DNA from: Syntrophotaleaceae bacterium
GTDB lineage: Bacteria > Desulfobacterota > Desulfuromonadia > Desulfuromonadales > Syntrophotaleaceae
Assembly: GCA_041390365.1 (NCBI GenBank)
Contig: JAWKQB010000002.1
Location: 624,001-688,000, forward strand
Reading direction: 5' to 3'
Length of the DNA: 64,000 nucleotides
A program made the translations under genes and the position numbers. The number at the start of each line of letters is the position of its first letter. Position 1 is the first letter of the stretch. Positions 60,583-64,000 of this stretch are shown here, one piece after another. Under the pieces are notes generated by a model. The model had not been told where the DNA came from and did not search any database. It saw nothing but the letters and a program-made list of their open reading frames with translations.

Positions 60583-62517
60583 GTGCGCCAGGCATGGCGC
60601 GTAGCGCCTTGACTGGCGCTGTTCCGGTTGTTGTGGTGATAACCGGATGACTTGGGGGTGTAAGTCCCCTGTGGACCCTGATGGCGGGAACCACTAGCCG
60701 AACGGCAAGGGTGTCCACCGCGAGGTGGGATCTGAAGGAAGCCGCAGGCAAACTCCCGGCCCGACGAACAGAAATCGCATACGAGGCAGTTCCATCCGGG
60801 CGAGAAGGCCAACATCTTCAAAGCCCCATAGCCATCCGGGAGGGTGGGGCTGTAGATGCGGCGGGTATATGGGAGGAAGGTCACGCGCATTACCCTGGGA
60901 GATCTGCCGATCTGCCTCGTGCTACCGGCGTCGAGAGGCGTCGGGACGGGTCGGCAGAAGTCAGCAGAGGCCATAGTAGCCGGGGTTGACCATCCCGGTG
61001 AAGGGCCGAACACGAGGCGCCATTCAGGAGACTCGAATTTCGATGACGATCGAAGAAGCAGAAGCCCTGGTTGAGATATCAGGGGCCGCGCCCGAGGGTA
61101 GCGACCGGAAGTCGCAAGAGTATGGCACAGGTGCGTCAAACGTCACGGCATGCCGGGAACCGTCCTGGACGGAAGCGGAGACGCGGCTGATGGAAGAGGT
61201 TGTCAGTCGCGGCAACATGATGGCGGCCTACGACCGGGTGGTTGGCAACAAGGGAGCCCCCGGCATCGACGGGATGCAGGTGGGTGAGCTGAAAGGCTAC
61301 CTGGTCAAGGAATGGCCGCGCATCAAGGAGGACCTGCTGAACGGAAGCTACCAGCCCCAACCGGTGCGGAAGGTCGAGATACCCAAGCCCGGCGGCGGGA
61401 TGCGCATGCTCGGCATCCCCACGGTGCTGGACCGGCTCATTCAGCAGGCGCTGCATCAGGAGCTGATGCGGCTGTTCGATCCAGACTTCTCCAAGAGCTC
61501 CTACGGGTTTCGACCCGGACGGAGCGCCCACCAGGCGGTACAAGCAGCCCGCAAGCATGTGGCCGAAGGGCGGCGGTGGGTGGTCGATATCGACCTGGAG
61601 AAGTTCTTCGACCGGGTCGGACACGACGTGCTTATGGCACGAGTGGCCCGCAAGGTCAAAGACCCCCGTGTACTGCGACTGATCCGCAGATACCTGAGGG
61701 CCGGAGTGCTCGAAGGGGGGATCGTCTCGCCACGGGTGGAAGGGACGCCGCAAGGCGGCCCGCTCTCGCCGCTGTTGTCGAACATCCTGCTTGACGAGTT
61801 CGACAAGGAACTGGAGAGGCGCGGCCACGCCTTCTGCCGTTATGCCGATGATTGCAACATTTACGTGCGCAGTCGGCAATCGGCGGAGCGGGTCATGGCT
61901 TCGCTGATCCAGTTTCTCGAACAGCGGCTGAAACTCAAGGTCAACCGCGTCAAAAGCGCCGTTGGCCGCCCCTGGGAGAGAACCTTTCTGGGTTACAGGA
62001 TGACCTTTCACAAGAAACCGCGGCTCAAGGTGGCTGAAGGCTCTGTGAAACGGTTCAAGGCCAACCTCAGAGAGCTCTTTCGTCGGGGAAGGGGACACAG
62101 CCTCAAACGGGTCATCGAAGAGTCCACCCCGAAACTGCGGGGATGGATCGTCTACTTTCGGCTGGCGGAAGTCAAAGGCATCTTCGAAGAACTGGATAGC
62201 TGGGTCAGGCGGAAACTACGCTGCATTCTGTGGCGGCAGTGGAAGCGCTCTTTTACGCGGGCCAGGAATTTGATGCGGCGGGGATTGTCGGAACTCAGAG
62301 CATGGAGGTCGGCTCAAAACGGGCGAGGCCCCTGGTGGAATGCAGGAGCCTCGCACATGCACGATGCGTTTCGAAAATCCTTCTTCGATAAACTGGGGCT
62401 GATCTGCTTGGTAGACAGTCTCAGACGCTTTCAGAGTGCTTTGTGAACCGCCGTGTACGGAACCGTACGCACGGTGGTGTGGGAGGACGGCGGGGGTGAC
62501 CCCGCCTCCTACCCGAT
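60583..62517 (+). mobile_element. Group II intron, probably bacterial class C
   Basis: The 5' end matches the GTGCG consensus at 60583, directly after a terminator hairpin and T-run, the characteristic target of class C introns. The 5' ribozyme part fills 60583-61042, domain IV holds a reverse transcriptase gene, domain V is visible at about 62446-62480 (GTGTACGGAACCGTACGCAC core), and domain VI (GGCGGGGGTGACCCCGCC stem) ends with CTACCCGAT at 62517. The bulged A is in the CCTCCTACCC segment. No endonuclease domain is present in the protein, as expected for class C. Confidence 0.88.
61043..62446 (+). CDS. ltrA: Group II intron reverse transcriptase/maturase
   Basis: A 467-residue protein with the RT motifs: DRVVGNKGAPGIDGM, VEIPKPGGGMRMLGIPTVLDR, SYGFRPGRSAHQAV, VDIDLEKFFDRVGHD, EGTPQGGPLSPLLSNILLDE and CRYADDCNIYV, where Y267-A-D-D270 is the catalytic box. 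A maturase (X) domain follows (LKRVIEESTPKLRGWIVYFRLAE) and there is no HNH endonuclease. The ATG at 61043 has AGGAG at 61026; TTG at 60986 is an alternative. It sits in domain IV of the intron and looks intact. Confidence 0.92.
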   Translation: MTIEEAEALVEISGAAPEGSDRKSQEYGTGASNVTACREPSWTEAETRLMEEVVSRGNMMAAYDRVVGNKGAPGIDGMQVGELKGYLVKEWPRIKEDLLNGSYQPQPVRKVEIPKPGGGMRMLGIPTVLDRLIQQALHQELMRLFDPDFSKSSYGFRPGRSAHQAVQAARKHVAEGRRWVVDIDLEKFFDRVGHDVLMARVARKVKDPRVLRLIRRYLRAGVLEGGIVSPRVEGTPQGGPLSPLLSNILLDEFDKELERRGHAFCRYADDCNIYVRSRQSAERVMASLIQFLEQRLKLKVNRVKSAVGRPWERTFLGYRMTFHKKPRLKVAEGSVKRFKANLRELFRRGRGHSLKRVIEESTPKLRGWIVYFRLAEVKGIFEELDSWVRRKLRCILWRQWKRSFTRARNLMRRGLSELRAWRSAQNGRGPWWNAGASHMHDAFRKSFFDKLGLICLVDSLRRFQSAL

Positions 62518-62565
62518 CCCTTTCTCTCTCCTTGACCTGAATGGCCTAAGTTATTTAAATTGATT

Positions 62566-62643
62566 CACCACGAAGAACACGGCACGAAAATAATTCCTAA
62601 AACACTCCGTTTTTTCTATATTTTCCCTTCGTGTCCTTGTGCC
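62566..62643. repeat. CACGAAG/CTTCGTG dispersed palindrome
   Basis: CACCACGAAGAACACGGCAC at 62566 faces TTCGTGTCCTTGTGCC at 62628-62643, the inverted complement in degenerate form. This style of intergenic palindrome is common in the group. The remainder of the gap from the intron to acnB shows no gene. Confidence 0.6.
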
Positions 62644-62682
62644 CCTTCCTGGTCCAGGATTTTATATTTATGGGAGATTTTT

Positions 62683-64000
62683 ATGCTGCAAGAGTATTTG
62701 AAACATAAGGCCGAACGTGAAGCTCGCGGTATTCCCCCCTTGCCCCTGTCCGCAGAGCAGACGGCAAGCTTGTGCGAACTTCTGCTCGATCCGCCGGCCG
62801 GCCGGGAAAACATGTTGCTGAAACTGCTGGCGGAACGGGTTTCGCCCGGCGTCGATGAGGCGGCCGGGGTCAAGGCCGATTTCCTTGGACGGATTCTCCG
62901 GGATGAAGCGGACTGTCCTCTTTTGACAAAGCGCCAGGCTATCGACCTGCTGGGCGCCATGACGGGCGGGTTCAACGTGCCCCATCTGGTGGCCGCGCTG
63001 GATGACCCGAAGCTGGCTGCCGAAGCGGCCAGGGCACTCGGGTCCATCACCCTAGTCTACGACGCTTTTGACAACGTGCTGGCACGGAGTGAAACCAATT
63101 CCGCGGCCAAGCAGGTGATCGAATCCTGGGCAGCGGCCGACTGGTTCACGTCGGCGCCGGAGCTTCCCGTCGAGATTCGCGTCCGCATTTTCAAGGTTGA
63201 AGGGGAAATCAATACGGACGACTTTTCCCCGGCCGGCGATGCCTGGAGCCGGCCGGACATTCCTTTGCATGCCCTGTCCATGGGCAAAAATCGTTTTCCC
63301 GGAGGCATCGAGACCATTGCCGCCTGGCGTGCCGAAGGGCATCGCGTGGCGTTTGTGGGCGATGTGGTGGGCACCGGCTCTTCGCGCAAGTCGGCCTGCA
63401 ACAGCCTGCTGTGGCATATCGGCGGGGACATTCCGGGAGTCCCGAACAAGCGCCGCGGCGGCGTTATTCTCGGCGGGGTCATTGCGCCGATCTTTTTCAA
63501 TACAGCCCAGGACTCGGGTGCCCTGCCGCTGGAGGCGGAGGTCGATGCCCTGCAGCATGGTGATGTCGTGGTTATCGATACCCGATCGGGAGAGATTCGC
63601 GATGAGGCGGGCGAGGTCCTGACCCGGTTTGGTATACGCCCCGATACCTTGCGCGATGAATACCGGGCCGGCGGGCGCATTCCCCTGATCATCGGCCGCG
63701 CGTTGACCGAGCGGGCCCGTCAGGCTCTGGGAATGAGTCCCTGTGAGCTGTTTGCCCAGCCAACCAATCCCGAACCGAAAGAAAATCAGGGGTATACCCT
63801 GGCCCAGAAGATGGTCGGCAAAGCCTGCGGTCTGCCGGGAGTGCTTCCCGGAACCGCCTGCGAGCCCCGCATGACCACCCTCGGTTCCCAGGATACCACC
63901 GGACCGATGACGGCTGACGAACTGAAGGAACTGGCCTGTTTGCGGTTTCAGGCTCCCATGGTCATGCAGTCTTTCTGCCATACCGCCGCATATCCCAAGT
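62683..64000 (+). CDS. acnB: Bifunctional aconitate hydratase 2 AcnB (3' truncated by window edge)
   Basis: The frame is open from the ATG at 62683 to the end of the window, 439 codons. It matches the N-terminal half of AcnB: the HEAT-like domain, then the swivel domain with GEINTDDFSPAGDAWSRPDIP, VGTGSSRKSACNSLLWHIG and FFNTAQDSGALP, and the beginning of the catalytic domain (KMVGKACG, GSQDTTGPMT, QSFCHTAAYP). AcnB interconverts citrate and isocitrate using a [4Fe-4S] cluster. GGGAG lies eight bases upstream of the start. The cluster-ligating cysteines lie beyond the edge. Confidence 0.95.
   Translation, partial: MLQEYLKHKAEREARGIPPLPLSAEQTASLCELLLDPPAGRENMLLKLLAERVSPGVDEAAGVKADFLGRILRDEADCPLLTKRQAIDLLGAMTGGFNVPHLVAALDDPKLAAEAARALGSITLVYDAFDNVLARSETNSAAKQVIESWAAADWFTSAPELPVEIRVRIFKVEGEINTDDFSPAGDAWSRPDIPLHALSMGKNRFPGGIETIAAWRAEGHRVAFVGDVVGTGSSRKSACNSLLWHIGGDIPGVPNKRRGGVILGGVIAPIFFNTAQDSGALPLEAEVDALQHGDVVVIDTRSGEIRDEAGEVLTRFGIRPDTLRDEYRAGGRIPLIIGRALTERARQALGMSPCELFAQPTNPEPKENQGYTLAQKMVGKACGLPGVLPGTACEPRMTTLGSQDTTGPMTADELKELACLRFQAPMVMQSFCHTAAYPK

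Overview
The window reads as a contiguous chromosomal segment of a Gram-negative, GC-rich bacterium, most like a Desulfuromonadales (Geobacter/Desulfuromonas-type) member. This is inferred from the mix of system II cytochrome c maturation genes (ResB/ResC), a diaminopimelate-type MurE (DNPR motif), AcnB, GatCAB, an OmpA-like lipoprotein and abundant short intergenic repeats. No 16S rRNA or other decisive marker is present, so the placement is provisional.

Layout. 0-4 kb: the 3' end of purD, then purE, resB-ccsA and a tRNA/RNA N6-adenine methyltransferase-like gene. 4-14.4 kb: a translation and housekeeping block with a dciA-like gene diverging from ffh, then rpsP-khpA-rimM-trmD-SPOUT methylase-rplS-rnhB, an SDR gene, yraN, nadE and rsmI. 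14.4-24.2 kb: an accessory region of lower GC. It holds a cytidine deaminase remnant and a minus-strand operon encoding a zinc-ribbon protein, a beta-CASP (RNase J-like) nuclease, a HEAT-like protein, unknown proteins, a PD-(D/E)XK-like nuclease and a DEDD exonuclease. It also holds an IS3 element inserted in one of two duplicated 135-bp units, a 9-bp tandem array, a Phd/VapC toxin-antitoxin pair with its operator, an AbrB-like antitoxin and osmC. 24.2-28 kb: acyP-ligA and a CorC/HlyC-type gene. 28.1-46.6 kb: a complete dcw division and cell-wall cluster, mraZ-rsmH-ftsL-ftsI-murE-murF-mraY-murD-ftsW-murG-murC-murB-ddl-ftsQ-ftsA-ftsZ, starting at a consensus-like promoter and ending at a structured region with a terminator. 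46.8-51 kb: a B12-type radical SAM protein, tpx, a small membrane protein, a lytic transglycosylase and a flavin-binding split-barrel protein. 51-58.6 kb: the minus-strand operon gatC-gatA-gatB-mtnA-glnE. 58.8-64 kb: an MshEN plus pseudo-receiver protein, an OmpA lipoprotein, a group II intron inserted just after that gene's terminator, and the 5' part of acnB.

Functionally the core segments work together. rpsP-khpA-rimM-trmD-rplS is a ribosome and tRNA maturation operon. The dcw genes make lipid II and the divisome. GatCAB makes Gln-tRNA and Asn-tRNA, and GlnE adjusts glutamine synthetase. The least ordinary content is the accessory nuclease operon at 15.5-19.6 kb, the non-canonical receiver protein at 58.8 kb, and the many intergenic short-unit repeats, several of which are arranged as inverted arms.
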